From contig CAYZHM010000001.1 of the NCBI GenBank assembly GCA_964478225.1, forward strand, positions 310,001 to 374,000: a stretch of DNA of 64,000 bases, given 5' to 3'. The position numbers and the translations under genes are program-made. Under the pieces are notes generated by a model. It did no database searches. It had not been told where the DNA came from and saw only the letters and a list, made by a program, of their open reading frames with translations. Positions within the stretch are counted from its first letter, which is position 1; each line of letters begins with the position of its first letter. Of this stretch, positions 56,622 to 64,000 are shown one piece after another. The stretch is from CAYZHM01 sp964478225. GTDB lineage: Bacteria; Pseudomonadota; Alphaproteobacteria; Micavibrionales; Micavibrionaceae.

Positions 56622-58702
56622 ACGCCTTTCAAATTCATTTTGATCCTTTGTTGCCGGATGTCTGGTTATGGACGGCCGTTACTGTCGTGGTTTTGATAAC
56701 GGCCTTGTCGGTTGCCGTGCGTAAAAAAGCTTTGGTTCTGCGCCTCATGAGCGCTTTGATCTTTATGGGGGCTTTGATGAACCCCTCTCTTGTTGAGGAG
56801 ATGCGTGAGGCCGTTAAGGATGTTGCCGTTGTGGTCGTGGATGAAAGCTCCAGCCAGAGCTTTGGCCAGCGTGCGGCGCGTACGGATGCGATGCTGACGC
56901 GTCTTCAATCTCAATTTGAGGCTCAGGATAGTGCGGAATTGCGCGTTGTGCGTGCGCCGCTTGGAACAGCGCCTTCGCGCGATACCCAACTTTTTGATGC
57001 GCTGGATCAGGCTTTGGCTGATGTGCCGGTTGCGCGGAGAGCTGGAGTGATCTTTTTGAGCGACGGGCAGATTCATGACGTTCCAACCAATCCAGAGCTG
57101 TTTTCACAGTATGGGCCGGTTCATGTCGTTTTGACCGGCGAGCAGGATGAGCGTGACCGCCAGGTTGTGATTGTGGAGGCCCCCGCCTATGGGATTACCG
57201 GGCAGAGTGTGGCGGTGAAATTCAAGATTACAGATAGCGCCAGCATTGCCGATGCGGAGAATACTGAATCTTATGCCACCATTACAATCAATGGATTTGA
57301 AGGTGAGCCGGAGATTATGAATGTTCCGGTTGGTGAAGAGCAAATCATCGACCTTCCCGTGCGGCATAGCGGTCAAAATGTTTTTGAAATCGCGGTTGAT
57401 GGGATTGATGATGAGATTACGCTGGCGAATAACAAGGCGGCGCTGATTGTGAACGGTGTACGCGACCGGTTGAAAGTCTTGCTGGTTTCGGGACGACCGC
57501 ATGCGGGTGGGCGCACATGGCGCGACTTGTTGAAATCTGATCCCGGAGTTGATTTGGTGCATTTTACGATTTTGCGAGAGCCCACGAAGCTTGATGCCAC
57601 GCCGCAAAATGAATTGTCCCTCATTGCCTTCCCGTTTCGTGAATTGTTTGAGATCAAGCTCTATGATTTTGATCTGATTGTTTTCGATCGTTATTCCCTG
57701 AACCGAATTTTGCCCGATCATTATTTCCAAAATATTGTCAGGTATGTTGAACAAGGCGGCGCTTTGCTGGTATCGAGCGGGCCGGATTTTACAGGATATG
57801 ACTCCCTCTATGCGACAGCCCTTGCTCCTATTCTGCCCGGCCAGCCATCAGACCAGGTTTTTAAAAAGCCCTTTGTTCCCGCTTTGAATGATGATGGCCG
57901 TATTCATCCAGTAACCATGAATTTGCAATCTGACTCAGGCAAGACGGAATGGGGCCCTTGGTTGCGTCAGGTCGAGTTAACCAATGATGGCGGCGATGTT
58001 TTGATGACGGGAGCCAATAACGCCCCACTCCTTATTCTTGACCGGGTGAAGGAGGGACGTGTGGCCCAATTGGCGAGCGATCATATTTGGCTGTGGTCGC
58101 GCGGGTATAAAGGCGGCGGACCAAGCATTGAGTTGCTGAGACGGATTGTGCATTGGCTGATGAAGGAGCCGGAGCTTGATGAGGAAGCCCTATCCATTGA
58201 AACCAATGGAACGCAAATTATTGTCAAAAGTAGACATTTTAGCAACCGTACGCCTCAGATTACCATGACAACGCCGGGCGGCGCGGTTAGCACTATTGAG
58301 CTCAAAGAAACATCTGAGAAAACCTATGAAACGCGGATTGAAGCCGAGGAGATGGGTATTTACAGCTTTGAAGATGATAAGGGACAGCGAAGGTTTGCTG
58401 TGATTGGTGATAACCAGCCTCCAGAGTTCAAGGCCGTCATCACAACAGATGCAGTGTTAAAGCCGTTGATTGACGCGTCGAAAGGCGGTGTGTATTGGGC
58501 GGAGAAAGCACCTGATCTCAATATCGATTTCTTTGATAATCCGCGAAGCTATGCGCGGCCTTCTACAATTGGGCTGAGGAGCAATCATGATTATCTCGTC
58601 AGCGGCGTTCAAAGCACTGCCCTATTACCGCCCTGGGCGGCAGCCATTATATTGCTGATGATGGTTGCAGGAACATGGTGGCGTGAGGGCAAAGAGCATT
58701 GA
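56618..58702 (+). CDS. Membrane protein with glutamine-amidotransferase-like and vWA-like regions (694 aa)
   Basis: Last gene of the MoxR operon. Two N-terminal helices (TAVTVVVLITALSVAV and LRLMSALIFMGALMNPSL) are followed by a vWA-like strand with VAVVVVDESSSQSFGQRAAR (MIDAS-like DxSxS). A class I glutamine-amidotransferase-like fold follows at about 280-400 (LKVLLVSGRPHAGGRTWRDL, and YVEQGGALLVSSGPDF), without an identified catalytic Cys. A C-terminal helix ends the protein (WAAAIILLMMVAGTWW). Function unknown; the operon context suggests envelope-related complex assembly. Confidence 0.8.
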   Translation: MNAFQIHFDPLLPDVWLWTAVTVVVLITALSVAVRKKALVLRLMSALIFMGALMNPSLVEEMREAVKDVAVVVVDESSSQSFGQRAARTDAMLTRLQSQFEAQDSAELRVVRAPLGTAPSRDTQLFDALDQALADVPVARRAGVIFLSDGQIHDVPTNPELFSQYGPVHVVLTGEQDERDRQVVIVEAPAYGITGQSVAVKFKITDSASIADAENTESYATITINGFEGEPEIMNVPVGEEQIIDLPVRHSGQNVFEIAVDGIDDEITLANNKAALIVNGVRDRLKVLLVSGRPHAGGRTWRDLLKSDPGVDLVHFTILREPTKLDATPQNELSLIAFPFRELFEIKLYDFDLIVFDRYSLNRILPDHYFQNIVRYVEQGGALLVSSGPDFTGYDSLYATALAPILPGQPSDQVFKKPFVPALNDDGRIHPVTMNLQSDSGKTEWGPWLRQVELTNDGGDVLMTGANNAPLLILDRVKEGRVAQLASDHIWLWSRGYKGGGPSIELLRRIVHWLMKEPELDEEALSIETNGTQIIVKSRHFSNRTPQITMTTPGGAVSTIELKETSEKTYETRIEAEEMGIYSFEDDKGQRRFAVIGDNQPPEFKAVITTDAVLKPLIDASKGGVYWAEKAPDLNIDFFDNPRSYARPSTIGLRSNHDYLVSGVQSTALLPPWAAAIILLMMVAGTWWREGKEH

Positions 58703-58713
58703 TTGAAGCGCCT

Positions 58714-60711
58714 TCATGCAGCACGAGATTGGCGTTCTTGAATTTGTTTGGTAATCAGAGGTAGCGCCAGAATAATATGTTTTGAGAGTTCTTCCTGTTT
58801 GACCGGCTTTCTTAAAATGGCATGAATGGCTGGATTGTCTTTGATTGCAGCTTTTAATTTGTCTGTCGCATAACCAGATAGCAACATAATCGGGAGATCC
58901 ATTTTCTGATTTGTTACTTCTTCGATCAGCTCTGTGCCCATCATTTCCGGCATATTTTGATCCGTGATGAGGAGATTATAATGCTTTAGATCTTGCTTTA
59001 ACTCTTCGAGCGCTGTGAGAGCCGAAATGAAATGAGTAACTTTGACGCCGATGCGCTGAAGCATAACAACGGACATATCAGCAACTTCTTGTTGATCTTC
59101 AACCAACATAACATGGATGTCTTTCAATATGTCCTTATCATATTCGCTTACCTCAGGAGCAAGGGGCACGACGTTTTCCTCTGAGGCCGGAAAGAAAACA
59201 AGAAATTCCGTGCCGAGGCCCAGTTTGGTATTAATTATGATTGCACCGCGGTGGTTGCGGACAATACCGTGAACACTTGCAAGCCCTAGTCCTGTACCCT
59301 TGTCCACGGGCTTTGTTGTAAAGAATGGTTCAAAGATATGTTCCAGTACTTCGGTACTCATGCCGCTGCCGCTGTCTTTAACGGATAGCATGATATATTG
59401 CTGGTCTTCGCAGAGAGACCCCAGTGTTAAGCGTGTTTTGCCGCTTTCTCGGTCTTCTTCTATGATCGGGACTAAGGTTTCTGAAGGGTCTGTCATTGTT
59501 TTTCTCAACATTGATCCCACGGCAAAGGATTGCCCAGTTCCAAGTTTTGAGCTGATTTCGATTTTCCCCTTTTCTTCGGGCAAGGCATCTTGCGCGTTGA
59601 CGCAAAGATTGAGAAGGGTTTGAGAAATATTGGTTGCATTCCCAAAAACAGGAACATGGTCTGTTGCAAGGTCGTATGAGATTTCGACGGACTTGGGCAC
59701 GCTGGCTTCAAGCATGAGAATGCATTCTTTCACAGGCTCTGAAAAATCGAACGTTTCGAAGTTTTCGCTTTGAACGCGTGAAAATTCAAGAATTTGATCG
59801 ACAAGAGATTTGGCCTGAAACCCCGCTTTAAGAATATTGTCCGAAAATTTATGTTGGGGTGTTTCTTTATCCAAATCTTCTTTGAGAAATTCAGCGTATC
59901 CGTTAATTGCCGCGAGAATGTTATTGAAGTCGTGAGCTACGCCCCCCGCAAGCCTTCCAACCGCCTCCATCTTTTGGGCCTGAAAGAACTGCATTTGCAT
60001 GACTTCCTTTTCTTCTTGCGCTTGCTTGCTTTTTGATATGTCACGGATGGTACCGATCATGCCGCCATCTGGCAGCTCGGTTAATGAAAGCTCCATTTGC
60101 AATACAGTTCCATTGTTACATTTTAGGGTTGTTTCACCGCGCCAGTACCCGTCTTTCTCAGTCGAGGGTTTGATATCGCGCGCTAATATTCTTGCGCTAT
60201 CTTCAGTGTAGAGGGTTTGCCATGGCTTATTCAGATATTCAGATTCAGGCGTGCTTTGCAGCCCATGCAACCGCTTAAACGCATTGTTCAGATAGATTAT
60301 ATTGTCGTTGCGGTCGAGAATTGCGATGCCGTCAGACGCAGCCTCCATTGCCGCCAGGCGTTTTTCAAGAAGCTGAAAAGTCTCTTTTTTTTCCTCGTTG
60401 GCAGCAGAAATTTTCTTGAGTTTATCAGCATTCAGCAGCAGCAAAACGAAACCGCACAAACCGAGCGCGATGACTGACCAATATAAGCGGCGTTCGGCGA
60501 TATAGTTTTTGTCGTTGGGGCTTAGGGTTATAAAATCCAAAGCTGAGTGCTTTAATTCGTGTTCTAAAGTCGGAAAGCCGTACAGTGATTTGGACAGCTC
60601 TTGCTTTTGATTAATCAGCATCAACGAAGAATGAAGAGCAAGCATGCCAAATATAAGAATGACCAAGCCAGGAATATAAATTAGCAGGCCAGAGAGAGGA
60701 CGCTTCATCAT
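58714..60711 (-). CDS. Hybrid sensor histidine kinase (PAS-HisKA-HATPase-REC)
   Basis: 665 aa. Two transmembrane helices (about 7-31 and 77-97) flank a short periplasmic loop. A PAS domain (about 115-225), HisKA with the phospho-His in GRLAGGVAHDFNNILAAING, and HATPase with N box NLCVNAQDAL and G boxes KDSGSGMSTE and KGTGLGLASVHG follow. A C-terminal receiver has the phosphoacceptor Asp in LLITDQNMPEMMG and the Lys in LRKPVKQEE. The H-box and layout recall CckA, but only one PAS is evident. Its ATG overlaps the stop of the response regulator gene by one base. Confidence 0.9.
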   Translation of the reverse strand: MMKRPLSGLLIYIPGLVILIFGMLALHSSLMLINQKQELSKSLYGFPTLEHELKHSALDFITLSPNDKNYIAERRLYWSVIALGLCGFVLLLLNADKLKKISAANEEKKETFQLLEKRLAAMEAASDGIAILDRNDNIIYLNNAFKRLHGLQSTPESEYLNKPWQTLYTEDSARILARDIKPSTEKDGYWRGETTLKCNNGTVLQMELSLTELPDGGMIGTIRDISKSKQAQEEKEVMQMQFFQAQKMEAVGRLAGGVAHDFNNILAAINGYAEFLKEDLDKETPQHKFSDNILKAGFQAKSLVDQILEFSRVQSENFETFDFSEPVKECILMLEASVPKSVEISYDLATDHVPVFGNATNISQTLLNLCVNAQDALPEEKGKIEISSKLGTGQSFAVGSMLRKTMTDPSETLVPIIEEDRESGKTRLTLGSLCEDQQYIMLSVKDSGSGMSTEVLEHIFEPFFTTKPVDKGTGLGLASVHGIVRNHRGAIIINTKLGLGTEFLVFFPASEENVVPLAPEVSEYDKDILKDIHVMLVEDQQEVADMSVVMLQRIGVKVTHFISALTALEELKQDLKHYNLLITDQNMPEMMGTELIEEVTNQKMDLPIMLLSGYATDKLKAAIKDNPAIHAILRKPVKQEELSKHIILALPLITKQIQERQSRAA

Positions 60712-61376
60712 TATTCTACCATGCCGAGATCCCGGGCTTTTAAGGCGGCTTGAGTTCTGTTTTTGACACCCAATTTTTTGCAGATGTTCCGCATGTGCAA
60801 TTTAACAGTAACAATTTTGACGCCAAGATCTGTGGCTATATCTTTGTTGGTATCTCCTTTAGCGATGTGCTGCAGCACCTCATATTCACGTGAGGTTAGT
60901 TTGTATTGTTCGACAGCAGCCGGGTTTGGGAACTTTGAGTTTTTCTGCTCAGGGTCTGCCAAAAAAGAAGCCATAAGCTTGTTTGTTTGACTATCAATTG
61001 GAACAAATTTTTCACCAGTTAGAACAAGTTCAATCGCACGCATCATAGCCTTGGCGGACATTGTTTTCGGAAAATATGCGATAGCGCCGGAATCAACTGC
61101 TTGCTCGACTTCATGGGTTTCTGCTGTGCCGGACATAAGCGCAACCCGCAAAGCGGGATATTTTATGTGCATTTCCTTAAACCCGTTCATCCCGTTCATT
61201 CCCGGCATTCTTAGATCAAGCAAGATGAGATCGTATTGAGAATCTTTCTCTAAGATTTGGAGCGCTTGATGGAAATCTTTGGCTAACGTGACTTTTGCTG
61301 TCGGTTCGGCACGGTTGACGTATTCCACCAGCATGTCTCTGAACAGAGTGTGATCATCGGCTAAAAGTAATTTCAT
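60711..61376 (-). CDS. NarL/FixJ-family response regulator
   Basis: 221 aa. Receiver with acidic pair LLADDHT, phosphoacceptor Asp54 (LILLDLRMPGM), Thr/Ser in LMSGTAE and Lys in YFPKTM. The LuxR-type HTH has LTSREYEVLQHIAKGDTNKD, then IATDLGVKIVTVKLHMRNIC and KKLGVKNRTQAALKARDLG. It is the first gene of the pair with the hybrid kinase. The target promoters are unknown. Confidence 0.92.
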   Translation of the reverse strand: MKLLLADDHTLFRDMLVEYVNRAEPTAKVTLAKDFHQALQILEKDSQYDLILLDLRMPGMNGMNGFKEMHIKYPALRVALMSGTAETHEVEQAVDSGAIAYFPKTMSAKAMMRAIELVLTGEKFVPIDSQTNKLMASFLADPEQKNSKFPNPAAVEQYKLTSREYEVLQHIAKGDTNKDIATDLGVKIVTVKLHMRNICKKLGVKNRTQAALKARDLGMVE

Positions 61377-61502
61377 GAGTGTCTTTTCTTTTGTTTCAAA
61401 ATTGAGAAATCAGAAACGCAGAGACTAAGGGTACTATAGTAGCGCTTAACCTTAAAAAACCTAAGAACAAACAACTCTTTTATATTCAATTATTGGGAAA
61501 AC

Positions 61503-63467
61503 TCAGTAAACCCTTGCAACGTGAACAGGCTGGCGGGTATTGGGGGCCGTATCTTTCAGGCGAAGATGGTATACGTAAACGCCTTCCATGACCCTTTGGA
61601 CATAATTTCTTGTTTCATATATAGGTATGGTCTCGATCCAGTCGATGAGATCGACTTGACCCAATCTTGGATCACCATAGATTTGCAGCCATTTATCAAC
61701 GCGGTTGGGGCCGGCATTATAGGCGGCAATTGCAAGAGGATAAGACCCGCCGAAGCGCGCCAGCATTTTACGCAGATATTCACTGCCGAGCTTGATATTA
61801 TAAGAAGGATCGGCCGTAAGTTTGGACTGGTTGTAGCCGATGCCCAGCCCCTTTGCCGTAAGCTGCGCGGTCGTAGGCATGAGTTGCATAAGACCAAGAG
61901 CCCCAACAGGACTGCGTGCATCGACATCAAACTGGCTTTCCTGACGGATGAGCGAATGGACAAGGGCCCAATCAACCGAAACATTCTTCAGATCACGTGT
62001 TATGACCGGATAAGATTGTGCCGTGAAAAACAATCCTTTTTTGGTGGCGTCTTTTGAGATGCGAACGGCGTCATAATAATCGCCCATGTCCGATGCGATC
62101 TGAGCAGCGAATAGATAGGATTTTGGGGTTTTGTCCTTGTCAGCGAATGCTTTTAAAAATTTACTTCTTTCATCACGCATTCCTGATTCATGAAAAAGTT
62201 TGGCCGCTCGAACCAATTCATCCTGATTAAAGTTCTGAATGTCCGCGGAAGTCAGATCCGGGGGGGCAGCAAAGCTCAGTGCTGTTTGAATGCCCAACTG
62301 TGCGCCGGCTGTTTGGCCATAGAACGTTGTTTGGAAACGGGCGGCGCGGTTGTACCACTCCCTTGCGACTTCGGGCTGACCGAGGGCACCGGCTGCCCGG
62401 CCCGCCCAATATGCACCACGGGATTTGCTGAGCGGGGTTTCAACATTGTTGTAGAGGCGTTCAAAATGCTCGAGGGCACTGGCCGGTTTGCTTGTATACC
62501 GCAGCGCCAGCCATCCAGCCATGAATTCGGCTTGTGCGAAACCAAGACCGTCCTTTTGTTTATGAGCCTTGGCCAGGTTATAGGCCTTTAAATACTGCCC
62601 GTTTTCTATCAAACGACGGATGATGATATGACGTTCTTGCCACCATGCCTCAGGATTTGAAACCAGTCTCATATCCGGTTCTTTGTTGAGAATTTCAATT
62701 GCGCCGTCATCAAGATCTTTTTTACGGCGCCACCGCAGTCTTTCGAAAAGCAGGCCCGGATCATTTTGTAGACGCGCCGGCACCTGAGCCAACGCTGCGT
62801 TTACATCAGGTTTTTGTTCGGCCAAAGCAATGCGGGCTTCAGTCAGTTGCAGATAATCAGGGCCGAGAACCCCGGCAACGCCCCGGGCGTTTGAATATTG
62901 TTCCTTATCGATCAGGTTATCGAGCCGTCTGCGGTGCGCGCTCATATCGATGTGGTTGTGGTATTTGGTGTAGAGTTTTTTCTGGTCGTTGCGTGTTAGG
63001 GGTTTATCAACCCACCATTCAGCAATTAAGGCCTTTGCCTTATCGGTCTGGCCGAGAGCCAAAAGAGAATCTGCGTAGATGAAAAAGCCGCGTGTGGACA
63101 ATGGAGGGTTTTCGTTGAACCAGCTGACTGCGTCCTTAGCGCGCATGCTGGACGACATAAGGTCTTCGGCCTTGAGTTTGATCTCTTTTATGTCGGGCCA
63201 GGCCGGATTATCACGGATGAATTGTGAGATTTCGCTGTATTTGATTGTCTTGGTCGGGGCCTTTTTGTAATAAAACCAATCATAAAGTTTGACGGCCAGG
63301 GGATCTGAAGAACGGGAAAGAAGCTTGGCAGCGGCTTCCATTTTCCCTTGCTTTAACGCCTGAATCCCTTGGATTGTGGTGTTTTGCGAGGCGGTTGCCG
63401 GCCCGGACAGTAATAAACATGCCAATAAAAGCAAAGATAAGAGACGATGGCTCCTCTTTTCTTGCAT
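61503..63467 (-). CDS. slt: Soluble lytic murein transglycosylase (Slt70-like)
   Basis: 654 aa from ATG 63467, which gives a proper signal peptide (HRLLSLLLLACLLLSGPATA). The frame opens to ATG 63515, but that start would lengthen the n-region. A long superhelical U/L domain of ~450 residues (TPR-like repeats, YWAGRAAGALGQPEVAREWY) precedes the catalytic domain: Glu in LIRQESQFDVDARSPVGALG, LMQLMPTTAQ, and the AYNAGPNRVDKWL motif. Cleaves glycan strands to 1,6-anhydromuropeptides in the periplasm. Divergent from dapA. Confidence 0.92.
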   Translation of the reverse strand: MQEKRSHRLLSLLLLACLLLSGPATASQNTTIQGIQALKQGKMEAAAKLLSRSSDPLAVKLYDWFYYKKAPTKTIKYSEISQFIRDNPAWPDIKEIKLKAEDLMSSSMRAKDAVSWFNENPPLSTRGFFIYADSLLALGQTDKAKALIAEWWVDKPLTRNDQKKLYTKYHNHIDMSAHRRRLDNLIDKEQYSNARGVAGVLGPDYLQLTEARIALAEQKPDVNAALAQVPARLQNDPGLLFERLRWRRKKDLDDGAIEILNKEPDMRLVSNPEAWWQERHIIIRRLIENGQYLKAYNLAKAHKQKDGLGFAQAEFMAGWLALRYTSKPASALEHFERLYNNVETPLSKSRGAYWAGRAAGALGQPEVAREWYNRAARFQTTFYGQTAGAQLGIQTALSFAAPPDLTSADIQNFNQDELVRAAKLFHESGMRDERSKFLKAFADKDKTPKSYLFAAQIASDMGDYYDAVRISKDATKKGLFFTAQSYPVITRDLKNVSVDWALVHSLIRQESQFDVDARSPVGALGLMQLMPTTAQLTAKGLGIGYNQSKLTADPSYNIKLGSEYLRKMLARFGGSYPLAIAAYNAGPNRVDKWLQIYGDPRLGQVDLIDWIETIPIYETRNYVQRVMEGVYVYHLRLKDTAPNTRQPVHVARVY

Positions 63468-63541
63468 CGTGCGGTGCAAGCGGATAGATTGGCGTTTTAT
63501 ACTGTGCATATACATGTATTGATACTAGGGAAATATTAAGA

Positions 63542-64000
63542 ATGTTTAAAGGCTCTATCACCGCTTTAATCACACCTTTTCAGCAAGGAGAGATTGATTG
63601 GAAAGCGTTTGAAAATTTGGTTGAATGGCAGATTGCGGAAGGATCGCATGGTCTTGTTCCTTGCGGCACGACTGGGGAGTCACCGACGCTTAGTCATGAC
63701 GAGCACCGCGCTGTGATCAAGCGTTGCATTGAGATTGCAAACAAGCGTGTTCCAGTTATTGCTGGGACGGGTTCGAATTCGACGGCGGAGGCCATTGCGC
63801 TGACCCAGAATGCCAAGAAAGATGGGGCGGACGCGGCTTTGGTTGTCACCCCCTATTACAACAAGCCGACGCAGGAAGGTTTGTATCAGCATTTTAAGGC
63901 CATTCATGATGCGGCGGATTTGCCGATTGTTATTTACAATATTCCGGGGCGCTGCGTGATTGATATGAGTGTTGATACGATGGCCAGGCTGGCCAAGCTT
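63542..64000 (+). CDS. dapA: 4-hydroxy-tetrahydrodipicolinate synthase, N-terminal part
   Basis: The frame is open from ATG 63542 to the end of the window (153 codons), so the gene is cut off. AGGGAAA precedes the start. Condenses pyruvate and aspartate semialdehyde in lysine/meso-diaminopimelate synthesis. Seen: GSITALITPFQQGEIDWKAF, the substrate-site GTTGESPTLSHDEH, then PVIAGTGSNSTAEAI, and the catalytic Tyr in VVTPYYNKPTQEGLYQHF; IVIYNIPGRC follows. The Schiff-base Lys lies beyond the window. Confidence 0.96.
   Translation, partial: MFKGSITALITPFQQGEIDWKAFENLVEWQIAEGSHGLVPCGTTGESPTLSHDEHRAVIKRCIEIANKRVPVIAGTGSNSTAEAIALTQNAKKDGADAALVVTPYYNKPTQEGLYQHFKAIHDAADLPIVIYNIPGRCVIDMSVDTMARLAKL

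Overview
The window reads as a chromosome segment of an alphaproteobacterium. Alphaproteobacterial markers include a TrcR/DUF1013 regulator, a DUF1192 protein, a DUF465 (YdcH) protein, an ALDH7-type dehydrogenase, a separate Rieske/cytochrome b/cytochrome c1 operon, and a MoxR-DUF58-DUF4159 operon. Most genes are housekeeping and single copy. Several short genes without recognisable homologues sit between them. The exact order cannot be named from the sequence alone; a deep-branching or Rhodospirillales/Micavibrio-like lineage would fit, but that is inference. I see no phage, insertion sequence, CRISPR array or rRNA operon.

Layout. 1-2.0 kb: the end of an unknown gene, tRNA-Ile2(CAT), a small exported protein and a SET-domain-like protein. 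2.0-12.2 kb: rpoD, dnaG and yqeY on the minus strand, divergent from carA, a beta-carbonic anhydrase and carB. 12.2-16.1 kb: small lineage-specific genes, greA, tRNA-Lys, a GNAT-like protein and a duplicated HTH regulator cassette. 16.1-22.2 kb (minus): coaD, cysH (with a cysteine-rich leader ORF), gyrA, and an ssb/DUF2059/membrane protein cluster. 22.3-29.5 kb: uvrA, a J-like membrane protein, a glycine-rich membrane protein, tRNA-Leu, exoD-like, dsbB, two related small membrane proteins and an HNH nuclease with a structured leader. 29.9-36.1 kb: esterase, LpxR-like lipid A deacylase, HTH protein, outer-membrane barrel, a repeat-bearing small protein, Nit amidase, grxC, UbiH-family hydroxylase and comF. 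36.1-43.8 kb: an 864-aa methyltransferase/Nudix-like fusion, an NDUFAF5-like methyltransferase that lacks its SAM loop, a TauE/SafE transporter, gloB, guaC, DUF1192, trcR and DUF465. 44-49 kb (minus): ALDH7, DUF924 and the bc1 complex. 49.1-58.7 kb: trmL, hemF, cca and the MoxR operon. 58.7-64 kb: hybrid kinase/NarL-type regulator pair, lytic transglycosylase, and the start of dapA.

How genes work together. dnaG and rpoD form the usual replication/transcription cluster. The carbonic anhydrase inside carAB probably supplies bicarbonate to carbamoyl phosphate synthetase. cysH appears to be controlled by translation of an upstream peptide carrying six Cys codons, four of them consecutive, apparently on a leaderless or nearly leaderless mRNA. 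This is the strongest candidate here for an undescribed regulatory system. A second candidate is the overlapping pair at 36.1-39.5 kb: a multidomain methyltransferase next to a methyltransferase homologue that seems to have lost its cofactor loop.

All assignments come from reading the sequence and recalled family motifs; no database search was run.
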